Assembly: GCA_964620595.1 (NCBI GenBank)
Contig: CAZUHP010000009.1
Location: 1-64,000 of the forward strand
Length of the DNA: 64,000 nucleotides
Reading direction: 5' to 3'
Source: Desulfocarbo sp964620595
GTDB lineage: Bacteria > Desulfobacterota > Desulfarculia > Desulfarculales > Desulfarculaceae
Part shown: positions 42,260 to 53,439 of the stretch, one piece after another
Layout: each line of letters begins with the position of its first letter
How positions within the stretch are numbered: position 1 is the first letter of the stretch
The notes under the pieces: generated by a model
Seen by the model: the letters and a program-made list of their open reading frames with translations, nothing else
The model's database searches: none
Told to the model about the DNA's origin: nothing
Program-made: the position numbers and the translations under genes

Positions 42260-43450
42260 ATGGCAAGTGGAGAGGTCTGCTTGGATCGAGCCGAACTGAT
42301 AGCTCGCAGCCGCCGGGTGGTGGTCAAGGTGGGCTCCGGGGTACTCACCGCCCAGGGCCGGGGATTGGACCGCCGCCGGGTGGAGCTGTTGGCCGGCCAG
42401 TTGGCCCGCCTGGCCACAGGCGGCCGCCAGGTGCTCCTGGTGTCCTCGGGCGCGGTGGCCAGCGGCCGGGCCAAGGCCGGGCTGCCCTGGAACCGCGAGC
42501 TTTCCCTCAACGAAAAGCAGGCCGTGGCCGCCCTGGGCCAGGCCGGACTGGTACAGGCCTACGAGGAGGCCTTCGAGGCCCACGGCAAAAAGGTGGCCCA
42601 GGTGCTCCTCACCGCCGCGGACCTCAGGAGCCGCACCCGCTTCGTGAACGCCCGCACCACCCTGTTCACCCTGCTGGAGTGGGACGTCATCCCGGTGGTC
42701 AACGAGAACGACACCGTGAGCGTGAAGGAGATCAAGCTGGGCGACAACGACAACCTGGCGGCCATGCTCACCAACCTTCTCGGCGCCGACCTGCTGATAA
42801 ACCTCACCAACGTGGACGGCATCCTGGACGACGACCCCCGCCGGAACCCGGGGGCCAAGCGCATACCGGTGGTGGAGAAGGTGGAACCCGACCTTCTGAA
42901 AGCGGCCAGCGCCCAGCCCGGCGCCACCGGCCTGGGCGGCATACTCTCCAAGGTGCGGGCCGCGGACAAGGTGGCCCGCTGCGGGGCCCACACCATCGTG
43001 GCCAACGGGCTGGTGGACGGCATCCTGGACCGCCTGGCCGCGGGCGAGGACCTGGGCACCCTGTTCCTGCCCCGGCCGGCGCCCCTCACCGCCCGCAAGC
43101 ATTGGATCGCCTTCACCGCGGCCAGCGGGGGCGAGGTGGTGGTGGACGAGGGCGCGGTGCGCCCCCTGGTGGAGAACGGCAAGAGCCTGCTGGCCGCGGG
43201 CGTGCGCGAGGTGCGCGGCGAGTTCGGGGCGGGCAGCGCGGTCAAGGTGCTGGGCCCGGGCGACTGCATCCTGGGGGTGGGCCTGAGCAACTATTCCAGC
43301 GGCGAGCTGCGGCAGGTCCGGGGCCTGCACTCGCGCGAGATAAAGGAACGCCTGGGCCAGCAGCAGGCGGACGAGGTGATCCACCGCGACAACCTGGTGG
43401 TGTTCGACCTGGATGAAGAGGAGAGCGTGGCATGTCTGTTGAGCAGCTAG
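42260..43450 (+). CDS. proB: Glutamate 5-kinase
   Basis: A 396-residue enzyme for the first step of proline synthesis. It has the amino-acid kinase fold (VVVKVGSGVL, LVSSGAVASGRAKAG, NENDTVSVKEIKLGDND) and a C-terminal PUA domain (GEVVVDEGAV, LGPGDCILGVGLSNYSS). The ATG at 42260 has GAGGGG upstream; a TTG at 42281 after GAGAGG is an equally good start and would remove seven residues. It overlaps proA by 19 bases. Confidence 0.95.
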   Translation: MASGEVCLDRAELIARSRRVVVKVGSGVLTAQGRGLDRRRVELLAGQLARLATGGRQVLLVSSGAVASGRAKAGLPWNRELSLNEKQAVAALGQAGLVQAYEEAFEAHGKKVAQVLLTAADLRSRTRFVNARTTLFTLLEWDVIPVVNENDTVSVKEIKLGDNDNLAAMLTNLLGADLLINLTNVDGILDDDPRRNPGAKRIPVVEKVEPDLLKAASAQPGATGLGGILSKVRAADKVARCGAHTIVANGLVDGILDRLAAGEDLGTLFLPRPAPLTARKHWIAFTAASGGEVVVDEGAVRPLVENGKSLLAAGVREVRGEFGAGSAVKVLGPGDCILGVGLSNYSSGELRQVRGLHSREIKERLGQQQADEVIHRDNLVVFDLDEEESVACLLSS

Positions 43451-44688
43451 TCGAGGAACTCTGCAAGAACGCCAAGTGGGCCGCCCGCGGCCTGGCCACC
43501 CTGGGCCGCAGCCGCAAGGACCAGGCGCTTTTGAAGATGGCCCAGGCCCTGGAGGACAAGGCCCCCGAGCTGAAGGAGGCCAACCAGAAGGACCTGGACC
43601 AGGCCAAGGAAGCCGGCTTGAGCGCGGCCATGATCGACCGGCTCACCCTCTCCGACCAGGTGATCGCCTCCATGGCCCAGGGCCTCAGGGATGTGGCCGC
43701 CCTGCCCGACCCGGTAGGCGAGGTGACCGGCATGTGGCGCCGGCCCAACGGGCTCTTGGTGGGCCGCCAGCGCATACCCCTGGGGGTGATCGGCTTCATC
43801 TACGAGTCCCGGCCCAACGTGACCGTGGACGCCGCCGCCCTCTGCCTTAAAAGCGGCAACGCGGTGGTGCTCAAGGGCGGCAAGGAGGCCATCAACTCCA
43901 ACCTGGCCCTGGCGGCGGTGATCCGGGAGGTGCTGGAAGAGCTGCAGATACCCACCGCCGCGGTGTCGGTGATACCCACCACCGAGCGGGCGGCCACCAG
44001 CGCCCTTCTGAAGCAGGACGCCCTGGTGGACGTGATCATCCCCCGCGGCGGCGAGGGGCTCATCCGCTTCGTGGCCGAGAACTCGGCCATCCCGGTGCTA
44101 AAGCACTACAAGGGCGTGTGCCACGTGTACGTGGACAAGTACGCGGACCTGGACATGGCCGAACGCATCTGCGTGAACGCCAAGTGCCAGCGCCCGGGCG
44201 TGTGCAACGCCATGGAGACCCTTTTGGTGCACCAGGCGGTGGCCGAGGAGTTCCTGCCCCGGGTGTCCCAGGCGCTTCTGGCCCAGGGCGTGAAGATACG
44301 CGGCTGCCACCAAACCTGCGACCTCATCATCGAGGCCACCCCGGCCACTGACGACGACTGGCCCATGGAGTACCTGGACCTCATCCTGGCGGTCAGGGTG
44401 GTGGAGAGCATGGACCAGGCCCTGGACCACATCGCCACCCACGGCAGCCAGCACACCGAGGCCATCGTCACCCGCGACTACCAGCGCGCCCGGCGCTTCC
44501 TGGACGCGGTGGACTCCTCGGTGGTCCTGGTCAACGCCTCCACCCGCTTCAACGACGGGGGCCAACTGGGCCTGGGCGCGGAGATCGGCATCAACACCTC
44601 CAAGCTGCACGCCTTCGGACCCATGGGCCTGGCCGAGCTGACCAGCCAGAAGTTCATCGTGTTCGGAGAGGGCCAAGTGCGCGAATAA
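43432..44688 (+). CDS. proA: Glutamate-5-semialdehyde dehydrogenase (gamma-glutamyl phosphate reductase)
   Basis: A 418-residue NADPH-dependent reductase, second step of proline synthesis. IPLGVIGFIYESRPNVTVDAAALCLKSGNAVVLKGGKEA (cofactor region, in parts) and the catalytic cysteine in NAKCQRPGVCNAMETLLVH are visible. It overlaps the end of proB, so the pair is translationally coupled. Confidence 0.96.
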   Translation: MSVEQLVEELCKNAKWAARGLATLGRSRKDQALLKMAQALEDKAPELKEANQKDLDQAKEAGLSAAMIDRLTLSDQVIASMAQGLRDVAALPDPVGEVTGMWRRPNGLLVGRQRIPLGVIGFIYESRPNVTVDAAALCLKSGNAVVLKGGKEAINSNLALAAVIREVLEELQIPTAAVSVIPTTERAATSALLKQDALVDVIIPRGGEGLIRFVAENSAIPVLKHYKGVCHVYVDKYADLDMAERICVNAKCQRPGVCNAMETLLVHQAVAEEFLPRVSQALLAQGVKIRGCHQTCDLIIEATPATDDDWPMEYLDLILAVRVVESMDQALDHIATHGSQHTEAIVTRDYQRARRFLDAVDSSVVLVNASTRFNDGGQLGLGAEIGINTSKLHAFGPMGLAELTSQKFIVFGEGQVRE

Positions 44689-44710
44689 AAAGGGAAAGGG
44701 CCGACCGGCA

Positions 44711-45391
44711 GTGAGAGAACGAATCGCCATATTCGGGGGCACCTTCGACCCGGTGCACATCGCCCACCTGCGCGCCGCCCTGGAGGCGGTGGAGGAGATC
44801 GGCCTGGACAAGGTGCTGTTCATGCCCTGCGCCCAGCCGCCCCACCCCAAGCACGTCATGGCCTCGGCCGCGGACCGGCTGCGCATGCTGGAGCTTTCCG
44901 TGGCCGACAACCCCCGCTTCGGGGTGAGCGACCTGGAGGCCCGCCTGGGCGGCACCTCCTACACGGTGCGCACCCTGGAGGAGATGCGCCGCCGCCACCC
45001 CGAGGCCAGCATATTCTTCCTCATCGGCGCGGACGCCTTCTTCCACCTGCACACCTGGCACGAGCACCAGCGGCTGTTCGACCACGCCGACTTCGTGGTC
45101 ATGGCCCGGCCCAAGAGCCCCCGCACCGACGTGCTGGAGTACATGCAAAAGCAACTGGACCCGGACTTCGCCCCGGCCGGCGACGGCTGGATACGCCGCA
45201 ACGGCGGCCACGGGGCCAAGCGGGTGCCCAGCACCCTGCTCTCCATCTCCAGCACCGACATCCGGCGGCGGGCGGCCGAGGGACTGGCCCTCACCTACCT
45301 TGTCCACCCCGCGGTGGAGGACTATATTAAACGTATAAAGCTGTACCAAGAGCCTGCCTCCGCAGGCGGCGCGGAGAGTGGGTCCCTATGA
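44711..45391 (+). CDS. nadD: Nicotinate-nucleotide adenylyltransferase
   Basis: A 226-residue nucleotidyltransferase of NAD synthesis. IAIFGGTFDPVHIAHL carries the HxGH-like motif and LLSISSTDIRRR the second active-site motif. GTG start. The last 15 residues (PASAGGAESGSL) run past the usual end, and the stop overlaps the rsfS ATG as ATGA. The proA-nadD-rsfS order is common. Confidence 0.95.
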   Translation: MRERIAIFGGTFDPVHIAHLRAALEAVEEIGLDKVLFMPCAQPPHPKHVMASAADRLRMLELSVADNPRFGVSDLEARLGGTSYTVRTLEEMRRRHPEASIFFLIGADAFFHLHTWHEHQRLFDHADFVVMARPKSPRTDVLEYMQKQLDPDFAPAGDGWIRRNGGHGAKRVPSTLLSISSTDIRRRAAEGLALTYLVHPAVEDYIKRIKLYQEPASAGGAESGSL

Positions 45392-45798
45392 CGAGGAAAC
45401 GCCCCCCCCGCCCCAGCGACCCCCGGCAGACCGCCTTTCTGGCCGCGGCCGCGGCCCTGGACAAAAAGGCCGAGGACCTGGTCCTGTTGGACGTGGCGGA
45501 GCTGACCGGCTATGCGGACTACTTCCTCCTGGCCAGCGGCCGCTCCACCCGCCAGGCCCGGGCCATCGCCGAGAGGGTGGAGCGGGTGCTCAAGAAGGCG
45601 GGGGTGAGGCCCCTGGGAGTGGACGGCCTCAAGGAAGGCCGCTGGGCGCTCCTGGATTTCGGCGACGTGGTGGTGCACATATTCCACACCCCGGTGCGGG
45701 AGTTCTACGACCTGGACTCCCTGTGGGCCGACGCCCCCAAGCTGGGGCTGGAGCAGGAGGCGCTGAGCGGCCTGCTCGGCGAGGAGGAAGGGGGGTAA
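45388..45798 (+). CDS. rsfS: Ribosome silencing factor RsfS
   Basis: A 136-residue protein that binds L14 and blocks subunit joining in slow growth. DLVLLDVAELTGYADYFLLASG, SVDG-type GVDGLKEGRWALLDFGDVVVHIFH and REFYDLDSLWADAP are family landmarks. It is coupled to nadD by a 4-base overlap. Confidence 0.95.
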   Translation: MTRKRPPRPSDPRQTAFLAAAAALDKKAEDLVLLDVAELTGYADYFLLASGRSTRQARAIAERVERVLKKAGVRPLGVDGLKEGRWALLDFGDVVVHIFHTPVREFYDLDSLWADAPKLGLEQEALSGLLGEEEGG

Positions 45799-45808
45799 TC
45801 GCTCCGCG

Positions 45809-45873
45809 CCCCTGAGCGCCCCCTGAGTGCCCCCTGAGCGCGCCCCTGAGCGCCCCCCTGAGCGCGCCCCTGA
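45809..45873. repeat. Six tandem copies of CCCCTGAGCGC, period 11-12
   Basis: CCCCTGA begins at 45809, 45820, 45831, 45843, 45855 and 45867, with GCGC-type spacers of 4-5 bases. It fills the gap between rsfS and gpmI. Because TGA recurs in each unit with a period not always divisible by three, all three frames contain stops, so it does not extend the rsfS protein. Confidence 0.8.
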
Positions 45874-45923
45874 ACGGCCCCCAGACTGGCCCCCTTGACC
45901 GGGCCCAGGCAGAAAGGCAGACC

Positions 45924-47483
45924 ATGAGCGGCAAGGCACCCGTAGCCCTTATCATCCTGGACGGCTGGGGTATTGCGCCCGACGGCGAGGGCAACGCCGT
46001 GACCCGGGCGAACACCCCTTTCATCGACTCCCTGTTCGCGGAATACCCCCACACCCAGCTCCTGTGCTTCGGCGAGGCGGTGGGCCTGCCCGAGGGCCAG
46101 ATGGGCAACTCCGAGGTGGGGCACCTGAACCTGGGCGCCGGCCGGGTGGTGTACCAGGACATCACCCGCATCAACCTGGCCATCAAGGACGGCAGCATCA
46201 AGGACAACCCCGCCCTGGGCCGGGCCATGGACCGGGTCAAACAGCGCGGCTCCACCCTGCACTTTTTGGGGCTGATGAGCGACGGCGGGGTGCACTCCCT
46301 GATGACCCACCTATACGCCCTCATCCAGATGGCCGAGGCGCACGGGGTGGAGAAGATCGCCATCCACGCCTTCCTGGACGGGCGCGACACCCCGCCCGAC
46401 TCGGGGGCCGGCTACCTGGAGGACCTGCAAGCCTTTTTGGCCGACCACCCCCGGGCCAGGGTGGCCACGGTGGGCGGCCGCTACTGGGGCATGGACCGCG
46501 ACAAGCGCTGGGACCGGGTGGAAAAGCACTACGCCGCCCTGGTGCGGGCCCAGGGACCCCGGACCAGCGACCCGGTGGAGTACGTCAAGAGCCGCTACCA
46601 GGAGGAGGAGTTCGACGAGTTCGTGACCCCCGCGGTGGTGGTGGACGAAAAGGGCGAGCCCGTGGGCCGCATGCAGGACGGCGACGCGGCCGTCTTCTTC
46701 AACTTCCGGGCCGACCGCGCCCGGGAGCTGACCTGGGTCTTCAACCAGCCGGGCTTCGACGGCTTCGACGCCAGCGACCGTCCCCGACTGAGCGACTACG
46801 TGTGCATGACCCAATACGACGAGGACCTGGAGGTGCCGGTCGCCTTCCCGCCCCAAGAGATCAAGAACACCCTCAGCGAGGTGGTGAGCAAGGCCGGCCT
46901 GAAGCAGCTCCACATCGCCGAGACCGAAAAATACGCCCACGTGACCTTCTTCTTCAACGGCGGCGAGGAAAGGCCCTTCCCCGGCGAGGACCGGGTGCTG
47001 GTGCCCTCTCCCAAGGAGGTGGACACCTATGACCAGAAGCCCGAGATGAGCGCCTTCGAAGTGACCGAGGAGGTGCTCGCGCGCATCGAGGGCGGCGGCT
47101 ACCACCTGATCGTGATGAACTACGCCAACGGCGACATGGTGGGCCACACCGGGGTGTTCGAGGCCGCCCGCCAGGCCATGGAGGCGGTGGACACCTGCCT
47201 CGGCCGGGTGATTCCCGCGGTGCTGGAGCGCGGCGGCGCGGTGGTGCTGACCGCGGACCACGGCAACGCCGAGCAGATGATCGACCCTGCCAGCGGGGGC
47301 CCCTACACCGCCCACACCGTGTCCAACCCCGTGCCCCTGGTGCTCATCGACCCCGAGCGCAAGGACGCCGCCCTCTCCCCGGGCGCCCTGTGCGACGTGG
47401 CGCCCACGGTGCTCAGCCTGCTGGGCCTGGACCAGCCGCCCGAGATGACCGGCCACTGCCTGTACGCACCCGGAAAGGCATGA
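45924..47483 (+). CDS. gpmI: 2,3-bisphosphoglycerate-independent phosphoglycerate mutase
   Basis: A 519-residue two-manganese enzyme of glycolysis/gluconeogenesis. ALIILDGWGIAPDGEGNAV opens the phosphatase domain, the catalytic serine is in GQMGNSEVGHLNLGAG, HAFLDGRDTPPDSG and NFRADRAREL belong to the transferase domain, and the metal histidines include TADHGNAEQM and TAHTVSNPVP. All essential motifs are intact. Only 7 bases separate it from the metalloprotease gene. Confidence 0.97.
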   Translation: MSGKAPVALIILDGWGIAPDGEGNAVTRANTPFIDSLFAEYPHTQLLCFGEAVGLPEGQMGNSEVGHLNLGAGRVVYQDITRINLAIKDGSIKDNPALGRAMDRVKQRGSTLHFLGLMSDGGVHSLMTHLYALIQMAEAHGVEKIAIHAFLDGRDTPPDSGAGYLEDLQAFLADHPRARVATVGGRYWGMDRDKRWDRVEKHYAALVRAQGPRTSDPVEYVKSRYQEEEFDEFVTPAVVVDEKGEPVGRMQDGDAAVFFNFRADRARELTWVFNQPGFDGFDASDRPRLSDYVCMTQYDEDLEVPVAFPPQEIKNTLSEVVSKAGLKQLHIAETEKYAHVTFFFNGGEERPFPGEDRVLVPSPKEVDTYDQKPEMSAFEVTEEVLARIEGGGYHLIVMNYANGDMVGHTGVFEAARQAMEAVDTCLGRVIPAVLERGGAVVLTADHGNAEQMIDPASGGPYTAHTVSNPVPLVLIDPERKDAALSPGALCDVAPTVLSLLGLDQPPEMTGHCLYAPGKA

Positions 47484-47490
47484 CCCGACC

Positions 47491-49026
47491 GTGCTGAGAA
47501 GCCTCATCGCCCTGGCCACCGCCCTGGCCCTGTTCTGGTCCCTGGCGGCCGCGCCGGCCCTGGCGCTGACCCTGGAGGAGGAGCGCGAAATCGGCCGCAA
47601 GGCCCTGCGCGAGGTGAAGGCCGAACTTCCCCTCATAAAGGACCCGGACGTGCTCTCCTACCTCCGCCGCCTGGGCGCCCGCCTGGCCGCCCAGGTCAAG
47701 GACGACCCCTTTGAATACCATTTCTACGTGGCGGACCTGGGCGAGATGAACGCCTTTGCCCTGCCCGGCGGCTGGATATTCATCTTCCGGGGCATGATAA
47801 CCTCCCTGGAGTCCGAGGCCGAGCTGGCCGGGGTCATGGCCCACGAGATGAGCCACGTGCATTACCGCCACATCGCCTCGCGCATGAAGCGCTCCGGCCC
47901 GGTCACCGCCGCCACCCTGGCCGGCATGCTGGCCGGCATGATCCTGGGCGGGTTGGCCGGGGTGCCCCAACTGGGCCAGGCCATAACCATGGGCTCGGTG
48001 GCTGCGGGCATCCAGAAGCAGCTCGCCTTCAGCCGCGAGGACGAAAAGCAGGCCGACTACGGCGCCTTTCAGATCGTCTCCAAGGCGGGCTACCCGCCCA
48101 AGGAGATGGAAAGGAGCTTCGCCCGCATCTGGCGCGAGCAGCGCTACACCATGCCCCAGGTGCCCACCTACCTGCTCACCCACCCCACCAGCCCGGAGCG
48201 TATGGAAACCCTGCAAAACCTGGTGCGCCGCCACCCCTTCAAGGGCTCGTCCTATGACAACGGGGACTTCCTGCGCATCCGCACCCGGCTCATCGCCCTC
48301 TACGACAGCGAGGACAGCGCCGAGCGCGCCCTGCGCCACCAGCTCGAGAAACGGGGCGACCTGCACGAGCTGGCCCGCTACGGCCTGGGCCTGCTGGAGA
48401 TGCGGCGCTCCCGCTTCGCGCTGGCCCTGAAGCAGCTCCAGCAGGTAGGCGGCAGGTGGGCCGATTCGCCGGCAGTGATCCGCGCCCGGGGCATCTGCCA
48501 CCTGCGCCTGGGCGAGTACGGCCAGGCCCAGGCCCTACTGGCCCGGGTCCTGGTCCAGGACCCCAAGGACCAGGAGGCGCTCTTGGCCCTGGGCCAGGCC
48601 TATCTGCAGACCGGCCGGCTCAGCCAGGCGCGCGACACCTTCCGCCGGGTGCTGGCCCTGGACGGGGAGAACTCCCAGGCCCGCTATGACCTGGGCGTGG
48701 CCCTGGGCCGCCTGGGCCACACCGCCGAGGCCTCCCTGCAACTGGGCCTGGCCTTCAAGGCCCGGGGCAACCTGCGCGCGGCGCGCTACCACCTGGAGCG
48801 CGCCCTCAAGGGCCTGGCCGGGCGCCCCCAGTTGCAGGCCCAGGCGCGCAAGGCCCTGGACGAGATGGACCGGCCGAAAAAGAAGAAGCGTCCCCCCGCC
48901 CACCAGCAAGGCGCCGGCTTCGCCCGGGACCGCCAAGCGATCAATGGCCTGTGGATCACCGACTCCACCGGCATCACCCGGCGGCTCGATTCCCCTGAGC
49001 CCACACCATATCCAGAAAGGCGATAA
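47491..49026 (+). CDS. BepA-like periplasmic M48 metalloprotease with TPR repeats
   Basis: A 511-residue secreted zinc protease. A signal peptide (SLIALATALALFWSLAAAPALA) is followed by the M48 domain: MAHEMSHVHYRH carries the HExxH zinc motif, and SREDEKQADYGAF supplies the third ligand. From about residue 265 on, TPR-like repeats (ALLALGQAYLQTGRLSQARDTF, ARYDLGVALGRLGHTAEA, in parts) run to about 445. A basic linker KKKKRPP follows, and the last 45 residues look disordered. In E. coli BepA degrades or chaperones misassembled BamA and LptD. GTG start with a weak ribosome site. Confidence 0.9.
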   Translation: MLRSLIALATALALFWSLAAAPALALTLEEEREIGRKALREVKAELPLIKDPDVLSYLRRLGARLAAQVKDDPFEYHFYVADLGEMNAFALPGGWIFIFRGMITSLESEAELAGVMAHEMSHVHYRHIASRMKRSGPVTAATLAGMLAGMILGGLAGVPQLGQAITMGSVAAGIQKQLAFSREDEKQADYGAFQIVSKAGYPPKEMERSFARIWREQRYTMPQVPTYLLTHPTSPERMETLQNLVRRHPFKGSSYDNGDFLRIRTRLIALYDSEDSAERALRHQLEKRGDLHELARYGLGLLEMRRSRFALALKQLQQVGGRWADSPAVIRARGICHLRLGEYGQAQALLARVLVQDPKDQEALLALGQAYLQTGRLSQARDTFRRVLALDGENSQARYDLGVALGRLGHTAEASLQLGLAFKARGNLRAARYHLERALKGLAGRPQLQAQARKALDEMDRPKKKKRPPAHQQGAGFARDRQAINGLWITDSTGITRRLDSPEPTPYPERR

Positions 49027-49029
49027 TAA

Positions 49030-49515
49030 ATGAAAAAGCTTTGTATGGCCCTGGCCTTGACCCTCTGCGGCGCCCTGCTGGCGGCCGGCGCGGCGCTGGC
49101 GGCCCCATCCCCGGACCACCTCAAGGCGGCCGAGCGCTACTGGACCGCGGCGGAATTCGCCAAGATGATCCAGGAGTCCATGGACAAGATGACCGCGCGC
49201 CTGCCCCAGGCCGAACGCGCCCAGTTCCAGCAGATCGGCGCCAAGCTCCTGGCCAGCGGCCGCATCAAGAAGGAGACCGTGGCCGCGGCTGCCGCCACCT
49301 TCAGCGCCAAGGAGCTGGACGCCATCAGCGACTTCTACGCCTCGCCCGAGGGGCGGGCGGTGATGGCCAAGATGCCCATGTTCATGACCCGGGTCTCGCG
49401 CATCGTGCAGTCCGAGCTGGTGCGGCTCATGGAGGCCGCGCGCGCCAAGCAGAAAAAGGCCGCTCCCGCGCCCAAGGCCGCGGACAAGCCCACGGACAAG
49501 GGCCAAAAGAAGTAG
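49030..49515 (+). CDS. Secreted DUF2059 protein
   Basis: A 161-residue protein with a signal peptide (KKLCMALALTLCGALLAAGAALA) and a helical DUF2059 domain, seen in ESMDKMTARLP and ELDAISDFYASPEGRAVMAKMP. The end is a Lys/Ala/Pro tail (KQKKAAPAPKAADKP). The family is periplasmic and of unknown function. It begins 3 bases after the metalloprotease gene, so it probably belongs to the same transcript and to envelope upkeep. Confidence 0.8.
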   Translation: MKKLCMALALTLCGALLAAGAALAAPSPDHLKAAERYWTAAEFAKMIQESMDKMTARLPQAERAQFQQIGAKLLASGRIKKETVAAAAATFSAKELDAISDFYASPEGRAVMAKMPMFMTRVSRIVQSELVRLMEAARAKQKKAAPAPKAADKPTDKGQKK

Positions 49516-49560
49516 CGCCCCCACCCCCCGTCCTTGCCTCGCCCGTCCCAGGCGAAAAAA

Positions 49561-49600
49561 CCGGGCCGGCCAGGAGTCCCTCGGCTCCTGGCCGGCCCGG
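49561..49600. terminator. Perfect bidirectional terminator between DUF2059 gene and fusA
   Basis: A 16-bp perfect stem (CCGGGCCGGCCAGGAG and its complement) with the 8-base loop TCCCTCGG. Six A precede it and CCGCTTTT follows it, so it can act for both converging transcripts. Confidence 0.9.
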
Positions 49601-49625
49601 CCGCTTTTCAGCGAAGCGCGGCTGC

Positions 49626-51674
<2,049 letters not shown>

Positions 51675-51751
51675 GAATCGCCTCTGCTGTTCGATTGTGG
51701 ATCGGGCCGGTGTCAAGCCGCCTGAAACATCGGGCGGCACGGGTTATAGTA

Positions 51752-51779
51752 TGTATACGGGAGCCCGCCGGGCTGTCAA
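51752..51779 (-). promoter_or_regulatory. Promoter of the EF-G gene
   Basis: On the minus strand TTGACA (51779-51774), a 16-base spacer and TATACA (51757-51752), about 80 bases before the ATG. Confidence 0.65.
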
Positions 51780-51806
51780 GCCGGGGCGCCAAACCAGGAG
51801 CGAGCC

Positions 51807-52763
51807 ATGCCGGAACACGAGCACCGCCACCAGCACCCTCCCCACCCGGAGCAGGACCACGGCCATCACCACGGCCCGCCCGCAATGAGCAGGGCGAACG
51901 AGCGCAAGATGCTCTGGGCCCTCCTCCTGACCGGCTCCTACATGCTGGTGGAGGTGGCGGGCGGGCTCCTCTCCGGCTCCCTGGCCCTGTTGGCCGACGC
52001 GGGCCACATGCTCACCGACGCCGCCTCCCTGGCCCTGGCCTGGCTGGCCTTCCGGGTGGCCCGGCGGGCGGGCGGCGAGGCCCACTCCTACGGCCTGGTG
52101 CGGGCCGAGGTCCTGGCCGCCTTTGTCAACGGCCTGGCCATGATCCTTATCACCGCCTGGATATTCTACGAGGCCACCCTGCGCCTGCTGGCGCCGTCGG
52201 AGGTCAAGGGCGGGCTCATGCTGGGGGTGGCCGCGGTGGGGCTCCTGGTGAACCTGGCGGCGCTGTTCATCCTGCACCGGGGTGAGAGCGGCAACCTGAA
52301 CATACGCGGCGCGGCCCTGCACGTGATGGGCGACCTGCTGGGCTCGGTGGCCGCCCTGGTCGCGGCCGCGGTGGTGATGGGGACCGGCTGGATGCCCATC
52401 GACCCGCTCTTGTCCCTGGTGGTGGCGCTGCTCATCCTGCGCAGCGCCTGGCGCCTGGTGCGCGAATCCGCCCACATCCTGCTGGAGGGCTCGCCCTCCG
52501 AGCCCGGCGCCCAGGCCATCCAGGAAGGGCTGCTGGAGGAAGTGCCCGGCCTGGAGGAAGTGCACCACATCCACGTGTGGTCGCTCACCCCGGAGCACCC
52601 CATCATCACCCTGCACGCCCGGCTGGCCCCCGGCGGGGACCACGAGCAGGCCCGCCGGCTCATCGACCAGGTGTTGCGCAGCCGCTTCGGCGCGGACCAC
52701 AACACCATCCAGGTGGAAAGCGAAGACTGCGAGGACAAACTCTGCCGTGGCATCCCCCAGTAG
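51807..52763 (+). CDS. Cation diffusion facilitator, zinc exporter type
   Basis: A 318-residue inner-membrane antiporter. The N terminus is a histidine-rich metal-binding tail (PEHEHRHQHPPHPEQDHGHH). Six helices follow; the transport-site residues lie in HMLTD (helix 2) and HVMGD (helix 5). The cytoplasmic domain with HIHVWSLTPEHPIITLHARL ends in a Cys-containing tail (SEDCEDKLC). The pattern matches the ZitB/CzcD group that exports zinc and related ions. GGAG lies 7 bases before the ATG. It overlaps the endonuclease III-like gene by 17 bases. Confidence 0.92.
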   Translation: MPEHEHRHQHPPHPEQDHGHHHGPPAMSRANERKMLWALLLTGSYMLVEVAGGLLSGSLALLADAGHMLTDAASLALAWLAFRVARRAGGEAHSYGLVRAEVLAAFVNGLAMILITAWIFYEATLRLLAPSEVKGGLMLGVAAVGLLVNLAALFILHRGESGNLNIRGAALHVMGDLLGSVAALVAAAVVMGTGWMPIDPLLSLVVALLILRSAWRLVRESAHILLEGSPSEPGAQAIQEGLLEEVPGLEEVHHIHVWSLTPEHPIITLHARLAPGGDHEQARRLIDQVLRSRFGADHNTIQVESEDCEDKLCRGIPQ

Positions 52764-53418
52764 GAAGAAGACCACCAAGACCGCCCGGCGCCTGATGGAC
52801 ATGTACCAGCGCCTCTACGCCCACTTCGGCCCCCGCCACTGGTGGCCCGGCGACTCGGCCCTGGAGGTGGTGGTGGGCGCGGTGCTCACCCAGAACACGG
52901 CCTGGAAAAACGTGGCCAAGGCCATCGCCAACCTGAAGGCCGCCGGCGTCCTGGAGCTGGAGGCCCTGCGCGCCCTGGAGCCCCGGGAGCTGGCCGAGCT
53001 GATCCGGCCGGCGGGCTACTACAACCTCAAGGAACAGCGGCTGCGCAACCTACTGGACATGATCGCCGCGGAATGCGGCGGGGACCTGGCGCGGCTGTGG
53101 GAGCTGCCCCTGGACCAGGCCCGGGAAAAGCTCCTGGCCGTGAAGGGGGTGGGACCGGAAACCGCCGACTCCATCCTGCTCTACGCCGGCGGGCTGCCCA
53201 TCTTCGTGATCGACGCCTACACCTTCCGGGTGCTGGGCCGCCACGGCCTGGCCCGGGAGGGCGACACCTACCACGACCTGCAAAGCCTGTTCATGCGCCA
53301 CCTGCCGCCCGATGCGGCCCTGTACAACGAGCTGCACGCGCTCATCGTGCGCCTGGGCCACACCCTGTGCAAAAAGGGCGAACCCCTGTGCCAGGACTGC
53401 CCCCTGGAGGGCTGGTAG
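52747..53418 (+). CDS. Endonuclease III-like HhH-GPD DNA glycosylase, atypical
   Basis: A 223-residue base-excision repair protein with GTG start. Family features are VGAVLTQNTAWKNVAKAI, the helix-hairpin-helix VKGVGPETADSILLY, and the catalytic aspartate in FVIDAYTFRVLGRHG. The lysine that marks bifunctional endonuclease III (GVGRKTA) is replaced by glutamate, so lyase activity by that residue is not expected. The Fe-S loop shows only three of four cysteines (CKKGEPLCQDCPLEGW) and the protein stops where the fourth would come. It may be a monofunctional alkyladenine- or mismatch-type glycosylase such as MagIII or MIG. Confidence 0.85.
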   Translation: MASPSRKKTTKTARRLMDMYQRLYAHFGPRHWWPGDSALEVVVGAVLTQNTAWKNVAKAIANLKAAGVLELEALRALEPRELAELIRPAGYYNLKEQRLRNLLDMIAAECGGDLARLWELPLDQAREKLLAVKGVGPETADSILLYAGGLPIFVIDAYTFRVLGRHGLAREGDTYHDLQSLFMRHLPPDAALYNELHALIVRLGHTLCKKGEPLCQDCPLEGW

Positions 53419-53439
53419 GCCGGGGGCCTCCCTCGAGGC

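Noticed and set aside
45809..45873. CRISPR array
   Set aside because: The 11-12 bp period leaves only 4-5 bases between repeat cores; there are no unique spacers and no cas genes.
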